Positions 1-5,913 of a stretch of DNA of 8,564 nt are shown here, in pieces (position 1 is the stretch's first letter; the number at the start of each line of letters is the position of its first letter). The notes under the pieces were generated by a model. It made no database searches, was not told where the DNA came from, and saw only the letters and a program-made list of their open reading frames with translations. Source of the stretch: CAIJXV01 sp964497135 (GTDB lineage: Bacteria; Verrucomicrobiota; Kiritimatiellia; CAIKKV01; CAIJXV01). The DNA is taken from the NCBI GenBank assembly GCA_964497135.1, contig CAZCDO010000170.1, positions 1 to 8,564 on the forward strand, read 5' to 3'. The position numbers and the translations under genes were made by a program.

Positions 1-18
1 GCAGACGCTACGGCGCGG

Positions 19-131
<113 letters not shown>

Positions 132-144
132 AGGAAAAACCGGG

Positions 145-176
145 TTGAATTGCTCAAACAGCGCGGGCACTATAAA
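145..176 (+). promoter_or_regulatory. weak candidate promoter of the coaC operon
   Basis: TATAAA at 171-176 is a good -10 hexamer reading toward coaC. It overlaps, on the other strand, the -10 proposed for the tRNA. Possible -35 elements are TTGCTC at 150-155 (15-bp spacing) or TTGAAT at 145-150 (20-bp spacing); neither is well placed. A start near 183 would give a leader of about 78 nt. A second -35-like TTGACC at 225-230 could instead place the start close to the ATG itself. Confidence 0.25.
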
Positions 177-198
177 CAAAAACGCCGGGCAGACGCAA
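169..198 (-). promoter_or_regulatory. candidate promoter of tRNA-Ser
   Basis: On the minus strand a -35-like TTGCGT (plus-strand 193-198) is followed after 18 bp by TATAGT (169-174), then by GCCCGCGC just downstream. GC-rich discriminators of this kind are known from stringently controlled stable-RNA promoters. The start would fall near 162, about 30 nt before the mature tRNA. The -35 match is weak (3 of 6); the -10 match is good (5 of 6). Confidence 0.4.
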
Positions 199-260
199 TC
201 CAATTTCGCCGGGTAATTGTGGACTTGACCCGGAATATCGAAAATGATTCGATAAACGCC

Positions 261-851
261 ATGCCGATACCCAAAACAACCGCTGGACGTCCCCTCCATG
301 CCCTGGTCGGGGTTACCGGATCCATCGCCGCGTATAAATCGGCCGAATTGGTGCGTTTGCTCCAGTCGGCCGGCTGGGAGGTGACGGTGGTCATGACCCG
401 GGCCGCGACGGAATTCGTCGGCGAATTGACGTTTCGGACCCTGACTCGCAAGCCGGTCGGTCTTGATATGTTTGGTCCTCGCGAAGAGTGGAAGCCGGAG
501 CATATCGCCTATGCCGACCAGGCCGATCTGTTCGTGATCGCTCCCTGTACGGCCAATGTGATGGCTAAGCTCGCCCATGGACTGGCCGATGACTTGTTGA
601 CATGCAGTGCCCTGGCCTGTACGGCGCCTCTGATTCTGGCCCCGGCCATGAATGATCATATGTGGCGACATGCGGCGACCCGCGCCAACCTGCGCACGCT
701 CCTCCAACGCGGGGTGCGGATTGTCAATCCGGGACGCGGCGACCTGGCTTGTGGCCGGAAAGGGGAAGGCCGCATGGCCGAACCTGGGACGATTCTTAAG
801 GAAATTTTACGGACAGCAAAATCCATCCGGGGTAAAAGGACAAAGTCATGA
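261..851 (+). CDS. coaC: phosphopantothenoylcysteine decarboxylase (CoaC, single-domain flavoprotein)
   Basis: This enzyme decarboxylates 4'-phosphopantothenoylcysteine to 4'-phosphopantetheine in coenzyme A synthesis, in the cytoplasm, using FMN. The 196-residue product shows the HFCD-family signatures in order: GVTGSIAAYK at 17-26 (FMN binding), EHIAYADQAD around catalytic His81, the APCTAN segment at 95-100, the substrate motif PAMNDHMW at 128-135, and the LACGRKGEGRMAEP flap at 162-175 with Cys164. Most bacteria have a bifunctional CoaBC of about 400 residues. Here the protein stops after the CoaC domain, so CoaB must be encoded elsewhere. ATG 261 is chosen because the family fold begins about 12 residues later; an in-frame TTG at 150 would add 37 unconserved residues and overlap the promoter region. 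No clear Shine-Dalgarno precedes 261. The stop overlaps the next gene as ATGA. Confidence 0.93.
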   Translation: MPIPKTTAGRPLHALVGVTGSIAAYKSAELVRLLQSAGWEVTVVMTRAATEFVGELTFRTLTRKPVGLDMFGPREEWKPEHIAYADQADLFVIAPCTANVMAKLAHGLADDLLTCSALACTAPLILAPAMNDHMWRHAATRANLRTLLQRGVRIVNPGRGDLACGRKGEGRMAEPGTILKEILRTAKSIRGKRTKS

Positions 852-1027
852 GTAAAACGGTCATTATTGCGTTGGTGTTGCTGGCGCTGGCCACCATTGT
901 GCTGATCATCACCCAGGACAAGGTGGATATCAACCTGATCGGCTTCAAACTGGAAAATGTCAGGGCCTCCTTCGTCTATCTGGGTTGGATGGTTTTTGGC
1001 GTTTTGGTCGGCGCCCTGTTGCATTGA
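848..1027 (+). CDS. small LapA/DUF1049-like membrane protein
   Basis: A 59-residue ORF starts at ATG 848, overlapping the coaC stop by 4 bases (ATGA), with AAAAGGA at 834-840 seven bases upstream as ribosome binding site. It has two hydrophobic segments, roughly residues 4-21 and 43-58. They flank a short polar hairpin with QDKVDINLIGF, the arrangement of LapA (lipopolysaccharide assembly protein A, DUF1049) domains. In proteobacteria LapA/LapB influence LPS assembly, but stand-alone short members of the family are widespread and mostly uncharacterised. The tight coupling to coaC indicates co-translation rather than a shared pathway. The family call rests on topology and the short loop motif. 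Confidence 0.75.
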   Translation: MSKTVIIALVLLALATIVLIITQDKVDINLIGFKLENVRASFVYLGWMVFGVLVGALLH

Positions 1028-1049
1028 TTATCACCGGGAGCGTCCATAA

Positions 1050-1412
1050 ATGCCCCTGATTCGCGCCAGCGATGGGCATTGTTTCGCTTCAAAAGTCATC
1101 GTCGCCCGGTCTTTTCTCTCCCGCCTTCAGGGCTTAATCGCCCGTCCGCCGCTGACGCCGGACACGGTTTTACACCTCATTCCCTGCGGATCGATTCACA
1201 CGTGGGGAATGGCTTATCCATTGGATGTGGTGTTTCTGGACCGGACGGGAGTCGTCCTGAAAACGGTCCTGAATCTGAAGCCCTTTCGAATGGCGATGGG
1301 CGGGGTCCGGGCAGCTAGCGCTTTGGAATGGCGGGCAGGGGTTTTGTCGGCGAAGAGTCCAGCCGTGGGCGACCGGCTTATTCTCGAAGGACCACCGGAT
1401 CAATGCCAATGA
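1050..1412 (+). CDS. DUF192 family protein
   Basis: The 120-residue product matches DUF192. It has RSFLSRLQGLIARPPL near residues 20-35, the hallmark HTWGMAYPLDVVFLD at about 50-64, and a C-terminal LEWRAGVLSAKSPAVGDRLIL (vGD motif). The family forms a small beta-barrel of unknown biochemical function. Many members carry a signal peptide or lipobox; this one begins directly with the domain and appears cytoplasmic. GGGAG at 1036-1040 lies nine bases before the ATG. It follows the LapA-like gene by 22 bp, so it is probably the third gene of the coaC operon. Its last 35 bases overlap the 3' end of the convergent PEGA gene. Confidence 0.88.
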   Translation: MPLIRASDGHCFASKVIVARSFLSRLQGLIARPPLTPDTVLHLIPCGSIHTWGMAYPLDVVFLDRTGVVLKTVLNLKPFRMAMGGVRAASALEWRAGVLSAKSPAVGDRLILEGPPDQCQ

Positions 1413-2730
1413 TTTTGGCGCCGGGGATCTTGATATAAATGCCGGGCTTCGTTTCGAGTTCCATATCCCCATTCGGCTGGTGCTGGGAGACGGCCCCGAC
1501 TTTAGACTCCTCCTGGCCGGCCTCATTCAGGAATCGGATCCGGGTATCAGCGATGAATTTTTTGCGTAACGATTCCTGGACCGAGACGGTTTTATCCATT
1601 TCGACTTCGAAATTTTTCTCGATGGGGTAATATCCTTTGCGGGTCAATTGGAGGCGGTGGGTTCCCCGGGAGAGCAGATCGATGCGCAGAGGATTCGAGA
1701 GGAGGTCGCTGGCGCCCCCTTGGGTTACGCCATAATCCTCGCCGTCGATGAAGACCCGGACCCCGGCCGGCTCGGTGATGATTTCGGCGAGACCGGAATT
1801 CCGGACCAGAACGAATTCGACGGTCTGGCTTTCACCCCGTTGCAGATTGACCGCCCGGCTGAGGGATTCATGCCCCTTGAGATCCGCCCGTAATTCGAGG
1901 ATGCCGGGGGAAAGCCCATCGAGCGACAGGGGCGTTTCCCCCCGGAATTGGCCGCCCAGATAAATACGGGCCTTGGGCGGTTGCGAGACGATGGTGAGGG
2001 CGCCGGGGATGGCGGTCAGGGGCACGGAGACCCGGTTGGACGAACCGATGGCGAGTTCGAGTTCCTGACGGTGGGGACGATAGCCGGCCAGGTTCAATTC
2101 CAGTTGTTTTTTGCCCGAGGGGACCCGTTCGATGACGCAGGGCGTGTTACCCACGGTGGCGCCATTGAGAAGGATGGCCGCGCCGGGGGGATCGGATTCC
2201 ACAGTGAGGAACGCTGAATCGGAGCTCAAGTGGGCAAAGAGTTTCCGGGGAGACCGGTCGGCGAGATTGACCTCGAGTTCCTGCGGAGCGAATCCCACCG
2301 CATGAAACCGGATGCGGTGGAGGCCGAGGGGCAAGTCGGCGATCAGAATCGGAGTTCGCCCGCGCGAGACGCCCTGAATAACGACCTCGGCATCGGTGGG
2401 AAAAGAATCGACCAGCAGAAGGCCGGTGAGGGGTTCGAGACGGACTTCAATGGCGCTTTTTTGGCCGTTGCGCAGACGGACCGAACGCAGGGTATCCTGA
2501 AAACCGGACCTCCGGAAATCGAGTCGATGGGTTCCGGCTGGAAGGTTGGTAAAGGTGATGGGGGTCATTTCCACGGGCAGGCCGTTGAGGCTGACCTCGG
2601 CGCCGGCGGGATCGGAGGAGACCCGGAGTTGGGCCGAGCCGGCGAACAAAGAACCCGCCAGGAGGATCCAGATCGCCCCGAAGACCCGAAACCAGGCGGT
2701 TAAAAACGATGTCAGGGGACGATGACGCAT
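1378..2730 (-). CDS. secreted protein with five tandem PEGA domains
   Basis: The 450-residue protein starts with an export signal: positive MRHR, then a hydrophobic core to about residue 30, with possible cleavage after Ala33. Five PEGA repeats of about 70 residues follow, at roughly 34-101, 102-171, 172-240, 241-311 and 312-389. Each begins with a beta strand, a (D/Q/E)P-(A/P)-G-like turn and the LNG/LGG/IDG hairpin, and most then carry the G-x-TP motif (for example RGRTP, VGNTP, RGETP). The fifth is divergent, with YGVTQ replacing the TP motif and an insertion. The last 60 residues are unassigned. PEGA domains are small beta-sandwiches found in surface, S-layer and envelope signalling proteins. 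Start ATG 2730 has AAAGG at 2740-2736 five bases upstream, and the gene lies 9 bp after the FHA gene, so it is probably the last gene of the tad operon. A role as envelope scaffold of the Tad machine is inference. Confidence 0.88.
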   Translation of the reverse strand: MRHRPLTSFLTAWFRVFGAIWILLAGSLFAGSAQLRVSSDPAGAEVSLNGLPVEMTPITFTNLPAGTHRLDFRRSGFQDTLRSVRLRNGQKSAIEVRLEPLTGLLLVDSFPTDAEVVIQGVSRGRTPILIADLPLGLHRIRFHAVGFAPQELEVNLADRSPRKLFAHLSSDSAFLTVESDPPGAAILLNGATVGNTPCVIERVPSGKKQLELNLAGYRPHRQELELAIGSSNRVSVPLTAIPGALTIVSQPPKARIYLGGQFRGETPLSLDGLSPGILELRADLKGHESLSRAVNLQRGESQTVEFVLVRNSGLAEIITEPAGVRVFIDGEDYGVTQGGASDLLSNPLRIDLLSRGTHRLQLTRKGYYPIEKNFEVEMDKTVSVQESLRKKFIADTRIRFLNEAGQEESKVGAVSQHQPNGDMELETKPGIYIKIPGAKIIGIDPVVLRE

Positions 2731-2739
2731 AGACGCCTT

Positions 2740-4059
2740 TCAACGGCGGGGTTTAAGGTGGCGCTCGACTTCCAGTAATTTACGCATGGCCCGCTGGTTG
2801 CGTTCATCCATGCGGTCGGGCATCAGGGCACAGATGAGGCGCAACTGCCGGGCGGCATCGGTCCAATCCCGTAATTTGATGGCGCGTTCGGCGAGGAAAT
2901 CGAGATTGGCGATGCGTTCCTGGAGCTCGTGTTCACAGGTAGTGCGTTGGGCCAGGGCGTCGGCGAAATAGTCGGGTTTGGGGTCGAGGGTTTCGAGATA
3001 CCATTCGACGGATTGGAAGGCCTGGATGGCCTTGAACAGGTTATCTTCGCGCACCTCGCGTTCCTCGGCGAGTTTCAGGCCGCGGAGGTAGGCGTTTTGG
3101 GCTTCGCTCCTCAAGCGTTCGGGGGGCATGGCGAGGGCGGCCAGGCCGAGTTCACTGCGGCCGAACTCCTCGATCATTTCGCGGATGGGTTTGAAGGAAT
3201 CGGGTTCCACGCGGTTGAGGATGCGGACCCGTCGGGAATCGCGGCCGGCGGCGATCAGGAGCGTGGCTGATGACAGGAGGTTGGGCGGGGTGACGCCGAG
3301 ATAGTCCTCCGGCAGTTCAAAAAAACCGGCAGCCCGGATCGACTGGGCGAGACTGCCCAAAAGCGATTCGTCAATTTTTTTTTCGCGGCGGACATGACGG
3401 TCCGAGAGGATTTCATCGATTTGAACCGTGGCCGTACCGTCGCGAATGGAGAGGGCATAGCGGAAGATATTGGATGCGGATCCTTCGACTTTCTCATACA
3501 CCAGGAGGAAGGCGGGTTCCGGAATGGCGGCAATGGGGCTGCGTGTCGAACTGCCCGTTTGGGCGGGGTCGGGCTGGCGGATCTTAAAGATCCAGACCGC
3601 GGCGGCGAGGAGGGCCATGACAAATGCCAAACCGATCAGGATCATCCGGCGGGCGGGGAGCGAGGGCGGAAGAGCCCGACGGATCTGAAAGGTCAGGGGG
3701 CGGGATGGGGCGGGCACCGGCGGATGATCGATGGAGGTGGCGACGTCTCCCGGCCCCGGCGCTCCTGCGCGGATGACCTTGAGCACCGAATCGCCGAGGG
3801 TAATCAGGTCCCCGATCTGCAACGGTTGTTCCTGCGCCGGGTTGCCATTCACGAGGGTCTGATTGGAGCTTCCCAAGTCGGCGATAGCGAGGGTCTGGGG
3901 GTCGATCCAGAAAATCCGGCAATGGAACCGGGACATGACGGGATCGAGCAGGGTGATATCATTCCGCGAGGAGCGGCCTATGCGCGCCCCCTCCGGGGGG
4001 ATGGTCAGTTCCCGGCCTCGGTCGGGTCCTATTTCGACGATCAAATGCACGATGCTCAT
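2740..4059 (-). CDS. FHA domain membrane protein with TPR-like C-terminus
   Basis: The 439-residue protein has an N-terminal FHA domain (about 6-96) that keeps the phosphothreonine-binding positions: Arg29 in IGRSSRND, Ser43 and His46 in SRFH, Asn66 in GSSNQT, and Asn71-Gly72. A proline-rich stretch and one transmembrane helix (about 138-158) follow. Next comes an alpha/beta region (about 184-300) that resembles the small emfourin-type fold (low confidence), then a helical TPR-like region (about 315-437). The FHA would be cytoplasmic and the C-terminal half extracytoplasmic. ATG 4059 is chosen because the FHA strand begins right after it; an in-frame TTG at 4095 would add 12 residues. The gene follows tadC by 38 bp, pointing to a role in the Tad machine, probably reading Ser/Thr phosphorylation. 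A run of nine A residues within codons 226-229 is a possible slippage site. Confidence 0.88.
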   Translation of the reverse strand: MSIVHLIVEIGPDRGRELTIPPEGARIGRSSRNDITLLDPVMSRFHCRIFWIDPQTLAIADLGSSNQTLVNGNPAQEQPLQIGDLITLGDSVLKVIRAGAPGPGDVATSIDHPPVPAPSRPLTFQIRRALPPSLPARRMILIGLAFVMALLAAAVWIFKIRQPDPAQTGSSTRSPIAAIPEPAFLLVYEKVEGSASNIFRYALSIRDGTATVQIDEILSDRHVRREKKIDESLLGSLAQSIRAAGFFELPEDYLGVTPPNLLSSATLLIAAGRDSRRVRILNRVEPDSFKPIREMIEEFGRSELGLAALAMPPERLRSEAQNAYLRGLKLAEEREVREDNLFKAIQAFQSVEWYLETLDPKPDYFADALAQRTTCEHELQERIANLDFLAERAIKLRDWTDAARQLRLICALMPDRMDERNQRAMRKLLEVERHLKPRR

Positions 4060-4097
4060 GACGACACTTTCCGATTTCCGGGGGGACGGAGTCAAGA

Positions 4098-5006
4098 TCA
4101 GAATGAATGGGCCATGGAGACGAGGATGGGGCCGAGCAGGATGAGGAAGACGGCGGGGAAAATAAAGGCGATGAGGGGGAAGAGCAGTTTGACGGGGGCT
4201 TCATTGGCGAGTTTTTCGGCGCGCTCGAAGCGTTTGTTACGGATTTGGGCCGCCTGGATGCGGAGGATGCCGCCGAGGCCAACCCCGAGTTCGTCGGCCT
4301 GGACGAGGGCTTGGAGCACGGCGCGGACATCGGCCTGGTCGATCCGGCGGGCCATATCGCGCAACGCTTCCCGCCGGGTTTTTCCGAGCTGGATTTCGCG
4401 CAGGACCCGGATCAATTCCTCGCCCATGGGATCAAGGGTGCGGCGGTCGATGATCCGTTGGAGGGCGGACATGAAATCGGTTCCGGCCTCGACGGAGAGG
4501 GTGAGGAGGTCCATGACGAAGGGCAGGGCTTTTTGGAGCAGGTGGTGGCGTTCCCGGATCCGGGCGTCGAGCCAGAGCCGGGGATACGTGGCGGATCCGA
4601 GGAAGAGGAGCCCGGCGATGAGTCCGCTATGGCGGGCGAACCAGGCCTGGGGTGGCATGGCGGCGGCGAGCAGGAAGACGATCAGGGTGCCGAACCCGCC
4701 GAGAACGAGTGGGGCGAGCAGGCGTAAGCCGATGAATTCATGGGGGGCGAGGATCCCGTCGAAGCCGGCTTGAACGAGCTGGATTTGGGTTTTTTCGCGC
4801 CACGCTCGAAAGTCGTCGCCCAAGGTCCACCGATTGAGCGGGGCGGTCCAGGGGAGGAGCAGACGGAAGAGAAGGGGGAGTCGGCGTTCCTGGCGGCGTC
4901 CATCAGCCAGGGTGACATACGAGATCTCGCGGCCGAACGCGAGGCCATAGACGGCGAGGCCGAAGGCCCCCACGCCCCATAGCAGACTGATCAACAGCAT
5001 TTCCAC
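4098..5006 (-). CDS. tadC: Tad pilus inner-membrane platform protein TadC
   Basis: TadC pairs with TadB to form the inner-membrane platform on which the TadA ATPase acts in Flp pilus assembly. The 302-residue product has membrane segments near 5-24, 93-114, 125-145 and 273-297. A cytoplasmic type II secretion F domain lies at about 160-270, with the LPFVMDLLTLSVEAG and GGILRIQAAQIR stretches, and the protein ends with the TadC-like NEAPVKLLFPLIAFIFPA helix. Start choice: GTG at 5006 has AAAGGGA at 5020-5014 at ideal spacing. ATG at 5000 (two residues shorter) is nearly as good. A TTG at 5072 would add 22 residues and overlap tadB by 53 bp, so I reject it. The ribosome binding site lies directly on the tadB stop codon, which suggests translational coupling. 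Confidence 0.93.
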   Translation of the reverse strand: MEMLLISLLWGVGAFGLAVYGLAFGREISYVTLADGRRQERRLPLLFRLLLPWTAPLNRWTLGDDFRAWREKTQIQLVQAGFDGILAPHEFIGLRLLAPLVLGGFGTLIVFLLAAAMPPQAWFARHSGLIAGLLFLGSATYPRLWLDARIRERHHLLQKALPFVMDLLTLSVEAGTDFMSALQRIIDRRTLDPMGEELIRVLREIQLGKTRREALRDMARRIDQADVRAVLQALVQADELGVGLGGILRIQAAQIRNKRFERAEKLANEAPVKLLFPLIAFIFPAVFLILLGPILVSMAHSF

Positions 5007-5013
5007 AGGGTGA

Positions 5014-5020
5014 TCCCTTT
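5014..5020 (-). promoter_or_regulatory. ribosome binding site of tadC
   Basis: AAAGGGA on the minus strand lies 7 bases from GTG 5006 and 13 from ATG 5000. It therefore favours the GTG start. It begins at the last base of the tadB stop codon. Confidence 0.55.
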
Positions 5021-5913
5021 CAAATGTCGATGCGGACGATTTTACGGATGAGCAGGAACCCGGCGACTTCAAGAATAACTACGAGGGCCGCTGTGACCCA
5101 GCCCGCGGGCGAGTGGAAAAAGGCGGACATCATGACCGGATCAATGGCGGTCAAAAGGAGGGCGAGCAGGATCGGAACGGCGCCGACGACGTTGCCCTGA
5201 AGCCGACCCATGGCGGTCAGGGTTTGGACGCGGCGCTCGACCCGGGTTCGTTCCCGGATGGTCAGGGCGATATTGTCGAGGACCTCTGTCAGGTTGCCGC
5301 CGGTGAGGCGCGCGGTTTCTATGGCGAGGATCAGGAGCGTGAGGTCTTCGCTATCGACGCGTTTACGGAGATTGGCCAGAGCGTCCTCGAATTTGACTCC
5401 GACCCGGGTTTCCTGCAAAAAAACGCCGAATTCCTCGGCGATGGGATTAACCCCGTTCCGGACGACGGATTCGAAGGCTTGGAGGATGCTGAAACCCGCT
5501 TTGAGGGCATTGCTGAGCGTGAGCAAGGCATCGGATAATTGGTCGTTAAAGCGCTGGATGCGCCGGCGTTTCAGGAGGGCGAGGATGCGGTGGGGCAGGG
5601 ACCAGCCGGCACCGGCGGCGAAGGCGCCGAGGATTACGCCCCGCAAAAAAGCCCCGCGGGATTGAAATCCACCGGTGAGGAGAAAGACGATCAGGAATCC
5701 GGTCAGAGCGGCGGCGCCCGCCAGTTCGAGAATGCGCCGGGGGGGAATGAACAGGAACATGTCGTCGAGATGCCGGGCCGTGGTCGCGGCATAATGGCGG
5801 CCATAATCCTCGGCGCCGGCCCGGAGGGCCTGGATGACGTAATAGGTCAAGCCGGCGACGCAAACCCAGGCCAGGGCAGGGATGAGCAGGAAGGAGATCC
5901 ATCCGGACATCAC
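5020..5913 (-). CDS. tadB: Tad pilus inner-membrane platform protein TadB
   Basis: TadB is the first of the two GspF-like inner-membrane platform proteins of the Tad machine. The 297-residue product has hydrophobic segments near 5-27, 62-81, 88-107, 241-258 and 270-290. A cytoplasmic F domain spans about 122-240, with the typical FNDQLSDALLTLSNALKAGFS helix start, ETARLTGGNLTEVLDNIA near 199-216, and TAMGRLQG before the third-last segment. Two tandem start codons, GTG 5913 and ATG 5910, share a perfect AAGGAGG at 5927-5921, 7 and 10 bases away. Either overlaps the tadA stop (TGATG), so the two genes are translationally coupled. The length is normal for TadB. Confidence 0.94.
   Translation of the reverse strand: MMSGWISFLLIPALAWVCVAGLTYYVIQALRAGAEDYGRHYAATTARHLDDMFLFIPPRRILELAGAAALTGFLIVFLLTGGFQSRGAFLRGVILGAFAAGAGWSLPHRILALLKRRRIQRFNDQLSDALLTLSNALKAGFSILQAFESVVRNGVNPIAEEFGVFLQETRVGVKFEDALANLRKRVDSEDLTLLILAIETARLTGGNLTEVLDNIALTIRERTRVERRVQTLTAMGRLQGNVVGAVPILLALLLTAIDPVMMSAFFHSPAGWVTAALVVILEVAGFLLIRKIVRIDI

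Noticed and set aside
150..260. TTG start at 150 extending CoaC by 37 residues
   Set aside because: The extension is basic and unconserved, covers the candidate promoter, and the CoaC fold starts after ATG 261.
2230..2703. 157-codon plus-strand ORF antisense to the PEGA gene
   Set aside because: The Gly/Asp/Glu-rich sequence reflects the reverse of the repeated PEGA turns. No initiation signals.
3394..4773. 459-codon plus-strand ORF antisense to the FHA gene and tadC
   Set aside because: It spans two well-supported genes on the other strand, is rich in Arg/Ser/Gly/Met without domain motifs, and has no ribosome binding site. It is an effect of high GC at third positions.
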